NCBI GenBank assembly: GCA_905216195.1
Contig: CAJMSX010000034.1
Span: 1 to 40,664, forward strand
From: an uncultured bacterium
GTDB lineage: Bacteria; Bacteroidota; Bacteroidia; Bacteroidales; Marinifilaceae
Direction: 5' to 3'
Length of the DNA stretch: 40,664 bases
Shown in pieces: positions 34,089 to 40,664 of this stretch. Both the position numbers and the translations under genes were made by a program. A model generated the notes under the pieces. The model was not told the DNA's origin, did not search any database, and worked only from the letters and a program-made list of their open reading frames with translations. The first letter of the stretch is position 1, and every line of letters begins with the position of its first letter.

Positions 34089-34502
34089 ATGAGAACCTGG
34101 TTTTATTGCGGTCTGATGCTCCTGATGACAGCGGGCTGTACATCTCGGAAAGCGTATTTGGAAACTGTTCAGCAATATCCTGAAAGTCAGCCGGTAAGAG
34201 AAGAAATGGCGGAAGAAAAAGTAACGGTCAAACAAGAGGAAGTGAAATTAATTCACGGAGAGAGCCTTCTTCGGTATTGTATTATTCTGGGAAGTTTCAG
34301 CCGGGAGCAGAATGCGGTTGATTTCCGGAACCGACTGATACAGCTCGGATTTGGAGAAAGTTGTATCCTGCAGAATCGGGAAGGAATGAACCGGGTGGCC
34401 GCCTTGTGTTACGATCAGGAAGTGGATGCCCGTACGGAATTGGTCAAAATCCGTCGTCAATATCCCCAGTTTAAAGATGCCTGGTTATTGATTACCCAAT
34501 AA
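34089..34502 (+). CDS. SPOR domain lipoprotein
   Basis: A 137-residue lipoprotein: the signal ends in LMTAGC, placing the lipidated Cys at 17. A short linker rich in Glu/Gln/Lys (~20-58) leads to a C-terminal SPOR-type domain (~62-137: YCIILGSFSREQNAVDFRNR and VAALCYDQEVDARTELVKIR). SPOR domains bind peptidoglycan denuded of stem peptides, usually at the division septum. A role at the cell wall is therefore likely, but no division partner lies next to it. It converges on the RSH gene with 14 bp between stops and no clear terminator. Confidence 0.88.
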   Translation: MRTWFYCGLMLLMTAGCTSRKAYLETVQQYPESQPVREEMAEEKVTVKQEEVKLIHGESLLRYCIILGSFSREQNAVDFRNRLIQLGFGESCILQNREGMNRVAALCYDQEVDARTELVKIRRQYPQFKDAWLLITQ

Positions 34503-34516
34503 GGACTTATCCCGGA

Positions 34517-36751
34517 TCAGGATTCCATCACTGAATCGTGCCGGCTGACTCTCAGCACCCCCGGCAGGTGTTTCAAACGGGTGATCAATTGGGACAAGTG
34601 TTCGGTATTGTCGATCAGGACCGTGATATTTCCTTCAAACATGCCTTCGGCCGAATTGATGGAGATACCCCGCATGGTTACGCGGGGATCTTTGGCTATC
34701 AATTCGGTAATTTTATTTACGATTCCGATATCGTCTTTACCCATCAGGTTCAATACGGTAGAATAAGAGGCGGCTCCTTCGTTCGTCCATTGGGTTTTTA
34801 CGATCCGGTAGGGGTAACGTTTTTGTAATTCCAGTGCATTTTTACATTGGCGGCGATGCACTTTAATACCTTCTCCTATGGAGACGAATCCGATAATATC
34901 GTCCCCATACACCGGATTACAGCAGGGAGCGAACTTATAATCGACGTTGTCTACGTTTTTATCGATCAATAATACGTCCTCGCCTATCTTTTTAGGAGGG
35001 TTGATAAAGACATCTTTGGGCGGATGGACCGGATTGCTTTTTTCTTCTTCCCGCGCCTGGGTAAGGATCTCCTTTATTTCCGCCGGATCGTGTTTGCCGT
35101 CGGCGATTCCCTGGTATAATTCCCTGGCAAACTTGTATTTATAGTGGAGCATAAGTTTCCGGATGATGTCGTCCGTAAACTCTATTTTCCAGTTTTTCAG
35201 CCGGCGGGAGAGGGTTTCTTTACCGATATCGGCTTGATGGTTGACGTTTTCGTTTAAAAACTGCCGGATTTTATTGCGGGCTTTGGAAGTTACTGCAAAG
35301 TTCAGCCAGTCGGCTTTGGGTTGCTGATTGGAAGAAGTAAGTACAGAGATCTGGTCTCCGTTGCGTAACTGATAACGTAAGGTTTCATTCCTGAGATTAA
35401 CGGTGCCTCCGACGCATTTGCTTCCGATATTGGTATGTATGGCATAGGCAAAATCCAGTAGGGTCGCTCCGGCAGGCAAGGTAATCAAATCGCCTTTGGG
35501 GGTAAAAACGTGGACCTCTTTGTCCTGGAAATCGAGCTTTAAGTCGTCCAGCAGGTCGATGGCGTTTTCCCGGGGGCTTTCCAGTATCTCCCGGAGTTCA
35601 TTCAGCCAGTTTTCAATGACGGTATCGGAGGAACCTCCTTTGTATTTCCAGTGGGCGGCAAAACCTTTTTCAGCGATTTCGTCCATTCTTTCGGTACGAA
35701 TCTGTACTTCTACCCACCTTTGATTGGGGCCTAATACCGTAGTCTGGAGCGATTCATACCCGTTGGATTTGGGTACGGATATCCAGTCACGCAACCGTTG
35801 AGGGTTGGGGGTGTATTTATCCGTTACGATAGAATATACCCGCCAGCAGTCCGCTTTTTCATTTTCTCCGATGCTGTCGATAATAAAACGTACGGCGAAA
35901 ATATCATAAATTTCTTCGAATTCGACCTGTTTCTTCCGCATCTTATTGAGGATGGAAGCAATGGTTTTCGTCCGGTATTTTACTTTGAAACGGATATTCC
36001 GTTTGTTCAGTTCCTCGACTATGGGTGCGATAAATTCCGCAATGTATTTTTCCCGGGCGGCTTCCGAATCCGACAACTTGCGGGAAATTTCGGCATAAAT
36101 TCGGGGACTGGAATACCGGAGAGCTTTGTCTTCCATTTCGGATTTAATATTGTATAATCCGAGGCGGTGAGCAAAAGGAATGTAAATGTATTCGGTTTCG
36201 GTGGCCAGTTGCTGCTGTCCCTCTTCCGGTAGTTTCTCCGCCTGGCGGAGTGCATACAGTTTTTCGGCCAGGAAGATCAATTGAACCCGGATGTCCTCGG
36301 CAAAACTCAGTAAAAGTTTACGAAAATTTTCGGAATCCACGATTTTTTGAGTGGCATAAATCCGGCTGATGTTTTTCAATCCCTCAATGATCTGAGCAAC
36401 CTTGGGACCGAAAGATTTTTCCACTTCCTCCAGCGAAATAATATCTTTTTCTACCGTTTTATGCAGCATAGCACAGATGATGGAGGTGCGTCCCAGTCCG
36501 ATTTCGGTGGTAATAATAAGAGCTATATCCAAAATTTTCAGTACCTCTTCATAATCCAGTGCATCTCCCTTGCAGCCTCCTGAAGAATTTTCTTCGGCGC
36601 AGGCTTGGTTGAGGACGAAAATACCGAATGCTTTGTTCAGTAATTGTATATCCCCTTCGGATAAGAGATTACGGCATGATTTAATCAGCAGTTTGTATTT
36701 TTCGTCTATTTGTTCCCGGTATCGGATTTCCTCTTTTTCCTCTATCTCCAT
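34517..36751 (-). CDS. RelA/SpoT family (p)ppGpp synthetase with degenerate hydrolase domain
   Basis: A 744-residue long RSH protein making the alarmone (p)ppGpp in the stringent response. The N-terminal HD hydrolase domain is dismantled: HDxxED reads His97-Lys-Thr-Val-Glu101-Lys102, the later KLADRxHN site reads FLAEKLYAL, and the first metal-binding His of the HP motif is absent. The synthetase domain (~255-370) is intact (YDIFAVRFI, VPKSNGYESLQTTV, EVQIRTERMDEIAEKGFAAHW); its charge motif is RLRD (319-322), closer to RxKD than to the ExDD of classical RelA. Then follow TGS (411-472), a helical region, a zinc-finger-like segment (Cys610-Cys611, His632, Cys636) and an ACT domain (663-744). 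Synthetase-only activity is inferred. Confidence 0.94.
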   Translation of the reverse strand: MEIEEKEEIRYREQIDEKYKLLIKSCRNLLSEGDIQLLNKAFGIFVLNQACAEENSSGGCKGDALDYEEVLKILDIALIITTEIGLGRTSIICAMLHKTVEKDIISLEEVEKSFGPKVAQIIEGLKNISRIYATQKIVDSENFRKLLLSFAEDIRVQLIFLAEKLYALRQAEKLPEEGQQQLATETEYIYIPFAHRLGLYNIKSEMEDKALRYSSPRIYAEISRKLSDSEAAREKYIAEFIAPIVEELNKRNIRFKVKYRTKTIASILNKMRKKQVEFEEIYDIFAVRFIIDSIGENEKADCWRVYSIVTDKYTPNPQRLRDWISVPKSNGYESLQTTVLGPNQRWVEVQIRTERMDEIAEKGFAAHWKYKGGSSDTVIENWLNELREILESPRENAIDLLDDLKLDFQDKEVHVFTPKGDLITLPAGATLLDFAYAIHTNIGSKCVGGTVNLRNETLRYQLRNGDQISVLTSSNQQPKADWLNFAVTSKARNKIRQFLNENVNHQADIGKETLSRRLKNWKIEFTDDIIRKLMLHYKYKFARELYQGIADGKHDPAEIKEILTQAREEEKSNPVHPPKDVFINPPKKIGEDVLLIDKNVDNVDYKFAPCCNPVYGDDIIGFVSIGEGIKVHRRQCKNALELQKRYPYRIVKTQWTNEGAASYSTVLNLMGKDDIGIVNKITELIAKDPRVTMRGISINSAEGMFEGNITVLIDNTEHLSQLITRLKHLPGVLRVSRHDSVMES

Positions 36752-36789
36752 GATGTTTTTTGCTGAATTTATTTGCTGTCTACTTTTTG

Positions 36790-36797
36790 CAAAAATA
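36790..36797 (-). promoter_or_regulatory. -7 promoter box for the RSH gene
   Basis: Minus-strand TATTTTTG fits TAnnTTTG, 38 bp upstream of the RSH ATG at 36751. Confidence 0.45.
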
Positions 36798-36832
36798 GAG
36801 ATTTCTTTTTAAGATTATTGGCCGATAAATTC

Positions 36833-36840
36833 TATTTTTG
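36833..36840 (+). promoter_or_regulatory. -7 promoter box for nth
   Basis: TATTTTTG fits TAnnTTTG and would give a leader of ~120 nt before the nth ATG at 36969. The leader carries a short overlapping frame beginning at ATG 36947. No good -33 element is seen. Confidence 0.4.
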
Positions 36841-36968
36841 TAAAGTTTTCCTGAAAAAGCTGAAACCGGGTCTGAAGGGGCGAAGTGGCCTGTGAGTCTA
36901 TAGGGGGAAAATCCGTGTAGCGGACGGAACGGAAATTCGGAAGTTTATGGATCTAAAAGGATACAGTT

Positions 36969-37604
36969 ATGACAATGAAAGAAAGGTATGATGGATTTTT
37001 AAAATGGTTCGGCGAACATATGCCGGTAGCTGAGAGTGAATTGATCTACCGCAATCCCTTTGAATTGCTGGTAGCAGTCATTTTATCGGCTCAATGTACC
37101 GATAAGCGGGTAAATATGACTACTCCGGCTTTATTAGAACGGTTTCCCGATGCATTTGCGATGGCCGAAGCATCGGTAGAGGAAATCTACGAATTGATCA
37201 AATCTATTTCGTATCCGAATAACAAATCCAAACATCTTTCGGCTATGGCCAAAAAATTGGTAGCTGATTTCAACGGAGAAGTACCCGAGGATATGGAGTT
37301 GTTACAGACGTTGCCCGGAGTGGGGCGAAAAACGGCGAATGTGATTAGGGCTGTGGCTTTTCACCGCCCGGCCATGCCGGTAGATACACATGTTTTCCGG
37401 GTTGCCAACCGGATCGGATTGGTCCAGGATACAAAAACGCCTTTAGAAACGGAAAAGGAGCTGGTGAAGAATATTCCTTCGGAAGTCCTTTCTACCGCTC
37501 ATCATTGGCTGATTTTACACGGAAGATACGTTTGTACGGCCCGTAAGCCGAAATGTGAAGCATGCGGAATCCGGCAAATTTGTAAATTTTTTCAAAATCA
37601 ATAA
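36969..37604 (+). CDS. nth: endonuclease III
   Basis: A DNA glycosylase/AP lyase that removes oxidised pyrimidines in base excision repair. The 211-residue protein has the helix-hairpin-helix LPGVGRKTA with the catalytic Lys121, followed by Asp139 in VDTHVFRVANR. The C-terminal [4Fe-4S] ligands Cys189, Cys196, Cys199 and Cys205 have the family's C-x6-C-x2-C-x5-C spacing. A second ATG two codons later could also be the start. It is divergent from the RSH gene. Confidence 0.96.
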   Translation: MTMKERYDGFLKWFGEHMPVAESELIYRNPFELLVAVILSAQCTDKRVNMTTPALLERFPDAFAMAEASVEEIYELIKSISYPNNKSKHLSAMAKKLVADFNGEVPEDMELLQTLPGVGRKTANVIRAVAFHRPAMPVDTHVFRVANRIGLVQDTKTPLETEKELVKNIPSEVLSTAHHWLILHGRYVCTARKPKCEACGIRQICKFFQNQ

Positions 37605-37611
37605 TTTTTTT

Positions 37612-37745
37612 TACCTTTGACGCAACCATTTTGTGGTTTTCCCGTCTTATGAACGAAAACAACAAGTAATAAAACGGGATTTTTAATTCATTTACGATTT
37701 AAGGGTTAGTTGAAAAAGGGCGTCAGAAATGATGCCCTTTTTTTC
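37612..37745 (+). ncRNA. candidate small RNA unit between nth and lipA
   Basis: A -7 box TACCTTTG at 37612-37619 is followed about 100 bp later by a strong intrinsic terminator at 37713-37745. The predicted ~120-nt transcript would begin near 37626. It contains a 5' stem AACCA/TGGTT around 37624-37638 (its first bases lie at the predicted start), a possible CCCGT/ACGGG pairing (37641-37645 with 37674-37678), and the terminator hairpin. The only frame in it is six codons (ATG 37649, MNENNK). I do not recognise an RNA family. It could equally be a terminated read-through product of nth, and no -33 element at correct spacing is visible. Confidence 0.35.
37713..37745 (+). terminator. strong rho-independent terminator upstream of lipA
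   Basis: AAAAAGGGCGTC (37713-37724) pairs with GATGCCCTTTTT, a 12-bp stem with one G-U pair and the loop AGAAAT, followed by further T residues. It separates nth and the small upstream unit from lipA. Confidence 0.85.
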
Positions 37746-37765
37746 TTTTCTTTCTCCATTCTTAT

Positions 37766-37885
37766 TAATTTTGTCTAATTTATTTAAAAGCGGGAGAAAC
37801 CCTTACGTCCGGTAAGAGGAGGTATAAAGGCCGGAAAAGCTGTGGGAATGCAACCCGAATATCAATTATCTATTAAACTTATAGT
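37766..37885 (+). promoter_or_regulatory. lipA promoter and structured leader
   Basis: TAATTTTG (37766-37773) fits the -7 box and predicts a leader of ~105 nt before the lipA ATG. The leader can form several short hairpins: GGG-AGAAA-CCC (37792-37802), CTTAC-GTCCG-GTAAG (37802-37816) and GGG-AATGCAA-CCC near 37844-37856. I do not recognise a known riboswitch class. Regulation through the leader is possible but unproven. Confidence 0.4.
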
Positions 37886-38737
37886 ATGGCTTGTAATAGC
37901 AGAAGAAAACCGGATTGGTTGAAAATCAGATTGCCGAAAGGTCAGCTTTCAGTAGAAGTGTTGAATATAATCAGAGAGCATCACCTTCATACCATTTGTA
38001 CCAGCGGGATGTGTCCGAATCAAGGGGAATGCTGGGGATGCGGAACGGCGACTTTTATGATCGGGGGGGATGTATGTACCCGCGCTTGTAAATTTTGTAA
38101 TGTAAAAACGGGGCGGCCGGCTCCTCTGGATCCTTCCGAACCGGAAAATATTGCCCATTCGGTGAAATTACTGAAGTTGAAACATGCCGTAATTACTTCC
38201 GTCGACCGGGACGATGTGGAGGATCTGGGAGCTTCACATTGGGTGGAGGTTATCCGTAAGGTAAAAATGCAAAATCCCCAGACTACGCTGGAAGTACTGA
38301 TTCCCGACTTTCAGGGAAGAAGCGAACTGATTGCCCGTATTATAGAGAGTGGTCCCGAAGTGATTTCGCACAATCTGGAAACGGTGCGTCGTTTATCGGA
38401 TCAGGTGAGAAGCCGGGCGAAATACGATATTTCTTTACAGCTCATCCGCCAAGTATCGGAATCGGGGGTGGTGTCTAAATCCGGAATCATGCTGGGGTTG
38501 GGGGAAACCCGGACCGAAGTACTGGAAACTATGGACGATCTGAGAGCGGTAGGCTGCCGGGTAATGACGATCGGCCAATATTTACAACCTACATCGGCCA
38601 ATCTCGAAGTGAAAGAATATATTACTCCGGAAGTTTTCGAGGAGTATGGCCGTATCGGTTTGGAAAAGGGGTTCACTCATGTTGAGAGCGGTCCCTTGGT
38701 GAGATCCAGTTATCATGCCGAAAAACATGTACGGTAA
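37886..38737 (+). CDS. lipA: lipoyl synthase
   Basis: A radical SAM enzyme that inserts two sulfurs into the octanoyl chain on lipoyl domains (2-oxoacid dehydrogenases, GcvH). At 283 residues it carries the auxiliary-cluster cysteines Cys38, Cys43 and Cys49, the radical-SAM Cys64-x3-Cys68-x2-Cys71, and the C-terminal RSSY serine that completes the auxiliary cluster. The MIGGDVCTRACKFCNV block is diagnostic. It forms an operon with lipB, which begins within or just after its stop codon, so octanoyl transfer and sulfur insertion are co-expressed. Confidence 0.97.
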   Translation: MACNSRRKPDWLKIRLPKGQLSVEVLNIIREHHLHTICTSGMCPNQGECWGCGTATFMIGGDVCTRACKFCNVKTGRPAPLDPSEPENIAHSVKLLKLKHAVITSVDRDDVEDLGASHWVEVIRKVKMQNPQTTLEVLIPDFQGRSELIARIIESGPEVISHNLETVRRLSDQVRSRAKYDISLQLIRQVSESGVVSKSGIMLGLGETRTEVLETMDDLRAVGCRVMTIGQYLQPTSANLEVKEYITPEVFEEYGRIGLEKGFTHVESGPLVRSSYHAEKHVR

Positions 38738-38756
38738 CCTTTTAATGAAAATAGGG

Positions 38757-39434
38757 ATGAAAAGAACGGAAACGGAATACAGGGACCTGGGACGGAGAGA
38801 TTACCGGGAAGTATGGAAATTGCAGCAGGAATTGCTGGAAAAAATAAAAAAACAGAAATCGGATGGAGAAAAAACCTCCAATTATTTATTATTTGTAGAG
38901 CATCCTCACGTATATACTTTGGGGAAAAGCGGAAATGAGGCGAATATGTTGATCAATGCCATTCAATTGCGGGCGAAACAGGCGGAATTTATCAAAGTGG
39001 ACCGGGGAGGGGACATTACCTATCACGGTCCGGGACAGCTGGTAGCGTATCCGGTGGTCGATATGGAAAACTTCGGCCTGGGAGTGAAGGAGTATGTACA
39101 CCAACTGGAAGAGGTAGTGATCCGCACGATAGGAAGATACGGTATCGACGGATATCGTTCCGAAGGTGCTACCGGCGTGTGGCTGGAACCGGATAGGCCT
39201 GGGGCCCGGAAAATATGTGCCATAGGCGTGAAATGCTCTCATTACGTAACGATGCATGGGTTTGCTTTGAATGTAAATACGGATTTAAATTATTTTTCGT
39301 ATATTCATCCCTGCGGATTTGTGGATAAAGGTGTCACTTCCCTGGAAAAAGAAGTAGGAGCGAAAGTGGATCTGGAAGACCTGAAAAAGGTGACACTCCG
39401 GGAATTTTCCGAAGTTTTCGGGATGGAATTTTAA
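38757..39434 (+). CDS. lipB: octanoyl-ACP:protein octanoyltransferase
   Basis: LipB transfers octanoate from acyl carrier protein to lipoyl domains, giving the LipA substrate. Starts are possible at 38715, 38727, 38745 and 38757; the last gives MKRTETEYRDLGRRDY, the normal short lead before the first conserved block, and avoids overlapping lipA. With this start (225 residues) the catalytic Lys159 (GVKCSHYVTMHGFALN) and Cys186 (HPCGFVDKGVTSL) are in place. The RGGDITYHGPGQLVAYPV block binds the octanoyl thioester. It follows lipA directly in one operon. Confidence 0.95.
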   Translation: MKRTETEYRDLGRRDYREVWKLQQELLEKIKKQKSDGEKTSNYLLFVEHPHVYTLGKSGNEANMLINAIQLRAKQAEFIKVDRGGDITYHGPGQLVAYPVVDMENFGLGVKEYVHQLEEVVIRTIGRYGIDGYRSEGATGVWLEPDRPGARKICAIGVKCSHYVTMHGFALNVNTDLNYFSYIHPCGFVDKGVTSLEKEVGAKVDLEDLKKVTLREFSEVFGMEF

Positions 39435-39494
39435 AATTATCGGAGGAGGACCGGAAAAAAGGAGTATTTTTATAATATAAGAAATTTCAAACAG

Positions 39495-40241
39495 ATGAAA
39501 AAACCGGAAATTGAAGTATGTGCCTATTCGTTGGAATCGTGCCGTGCTGCCTTGGAAGCGGGAGCAGACCGGGTGGAATTGTGTGCAGGACCCTATGAAG
39601 GGGGCACGACTCCTTCCGCCGGAATGATCCGAATGGCCCGGGAAATGTTGAAGGATAGGCAGTTGTATGTGATGATCAGACCCCGGGGAGGAGATTTCTT
39701 GTATACCGATACGGAATACGAATTAATGCGTCGGGACATTTTATCGGCGAAAGAAAACGGGGTAGACGGAATAGTGACCGGGATATTGACCGCAGAAGGA
39801 AGGGTGGATGTTGCCCGAACCGGTGAACTGGTTCGTTGGGCCGCCCCGATGAAGGTAACGTTTCACCGGGCTTTCGATATGACCCGGGATTACCGGGAAG
39901 CTTTGGAAGACGTAGTACGTACCGGATGCTACCGGATTCTTACTTCAGGTCAACGGAATACGGTGAATGAAGGTCGGGAAATCCTGGGGGAGATCGTGAA
40001 ATTGGCCGCCGGAAGGATACGGATAATGGCCGGGAGCGGCATCAATGCGGCCAATGCCCGGGAAATAGCTTTGTTGGGAGTGGATGCTTTACACCTGAGC
40101 GGTAAAAGCAGGCGGGATAGTGCCATGGTTTTCCGGAACCCCGCGGTTGCTATGGGAGGAATTCCCGGGATTCCGGAATACGAGATCGTTTATAGCGATA
40201 AGGAAAAAATCCGCGAAGTGGTGGAAAAATTCGGTTACTAA
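39495..40241 (+). CDS. cutC: CutC family protein (copper homeostasis)
   Basis: A 248-residue TIM-barrel protein of the CutC family. Signature blocks are CAYSLESCRAALEAGADRVELC, EGGTTPSAGMIR, MIRPRGGDF and TFHRAFDMT. The family was named for copper tolerance in E. coli, but a direct copper role is disputed and its enzymatic activity is not settled. It is intact. The next gene begins one base after its stop codon, indicating co-transcription; it lies 60 bp after lipB. Confidence 0.93.
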   Translation: MKKPEIEVCAYSLESCRAALEAGADRVELCAGPYEGGTTPSAGMIRMAREMLKDRQLYVMIRPRGGDFLYTDTEYELMRRDILSAKENGVDGIVTGILTAEGRVDVARTGELVRWAAPMKVTFHRAFDMTRDYREALEDVVRTGCYRILTSGQRNTVNEGREILGEIVKLAAGRIRIMAGSGINAANAREIALLGVDALHLSGKSRRDSAMVFRNPAVAMGGIPGIPEYEIVYSDKEKIREVVEKFGY

Positions 40242-40242
40242 A

Positions 40243-40664
40243 ATGAAAAAGACATTTAGGAAATTGATTCTATGGGGGGCGCTCGTACCGGTCTTGGGAG
40301 GATGCGGCAACAAATTGAATTTTACGGCCGAAGAGAGGAGAATTCTGACCACCCAGCAAGGGAAAATTATGCGATTGTATACGGTGGATCAAAAAAAGGA
40401 TTCGCTGATATTACGAAAAAAATCCCTGAAACTGGAAAAGAAAGATCTCTCCTCCGAATATTATCGGTATTTAAAAGCCGGCTTGTTGCTTACCGTCCGG
40501 GATTCGGCTAACGAAGGAGTGGGAATAGCCGCTCCTCAGGTGGGGATCTCTAAGCGGCTTATCGTAGTCCAGCGGTTTGATAAAGAAGGAGAACCTTTCG
40601 AATGTTACGTAAATCCGGAAATCGTTTTTTATTCCGGGGAAAGAGTTTCCGGGCCGTAAGGTTG
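40243..40664 (+). pseudogene. peptide deformylase-like lipoprotein, interrupted at motif 2 and cut by the window edge
   Basis: The open frame from ATG 40243 encodes 138 residues. The N-terminus is a lipoprotein signal ending in LGGC (Cys21), which is odd for deformylase, a cytoplasmic enzyme acting on nascent chains. Residues ~30-138 follow the deformylase family: motif 1 is GVGIAAPQVG, then YVNPEIVFYSGERVSGP. The expected next residues are the catalytic motif EGCLS. At that point the DNA reads CCG TAA GGT TG: a stop codon where Glu is expected, then Gly and probably Cys. One G-to-T change (GAA to TAA) would explain it. The HExDH motif lies beyond the window. Either the gene is inactivated or there is a base error near the sequence end. 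Confidence 0.6.

Overview
The window looks like chromosomal core DNA from a Bacteroidales bacterium. The reasons are: TAnnTTTG-type -7 promoter boxes in front of many genes with almost no Shine-Dalgarno sequences; a Bacteroidetes-type DUF4491 protein; lipoprotein S9 peptidases; a 188-residue adenylate kinase; and a CysQ/SLC13/CysC/CysD/CysN cassette arranged as in gut Bacteroides. HydF points to an anaerobe using [FeFe] hydrogenase. The genus is not resolved; a gut family such as Odoribacteraceae or Bacteroidaceae is a guess. I saw no rRNA, tRNA, insertion sequence, phage gene or CRISPR array.

Layout. 1-1463: the 3' part of a YD-repeat-like protein with a 30-bp tandem repeat linker. 1608-5325 (minus): S9 peptidase lipoprotein, recA, bcp peroxiredoxin. 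5513-6281 (plus): DUF4491 membrane protein overlapping a hotdog thioesterase. 6465-13432 (minus): a six-gene sulfonation operon, cysQ-SLC13 permease-cysC-cysD-cysN-sulfotransferase. 13528-14913 (plus): NfeD-type membrane protease, convergent with a tetR gene. 15902-16816 (plus): YitT-family membrane protein, convergent with a sigma-54-type regulator/hydF pair. 19439-24641 (plus): three envelope genes (patatin-barrel, ApbE, POTRA-barrel), then a cation/proton antiporter. 26025-28364 (minus): penicillin-binding protein 1A, divergent from adk. 29266-33936 (minus): transketolase and a second S9 peptidase. 34089: a SPOR lipoprotein, convergent with a RelA-type RSH protein. 36969-40664 (plus): nth, a possible small RNA, lipA-lipB, cutC, and a deformylase-like lipoprotein gene broken by a stop codon.

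The most coherent system is the sulfonation operon. It encodes sulfate entry (SLC13), APS synthesis (CysDN), PAPS synthesis (CysC), sulfonate transfer (sulfotransferase) and removal of the by-product PAP (CysQ). No PAPS reductase or sulfite reductase lies with it, so it reads as a dedicated sulfonation cassette rather than cysteine biosynthesis. It resembles the Bacteroides steroid/cholesterol sulfonation cluster. The C-terminus of its CysN looks like the remains of a fused APS kinase. Other points of note are a stop codon at the conserved Glu of deformylase motif 2, a sigma-54-type regulator without a DNA-binding domain, an RSH enzyme with a dismantled hydrolase site, and a promoter-plus-terminator unit of about 120 nt between nth and lipA.
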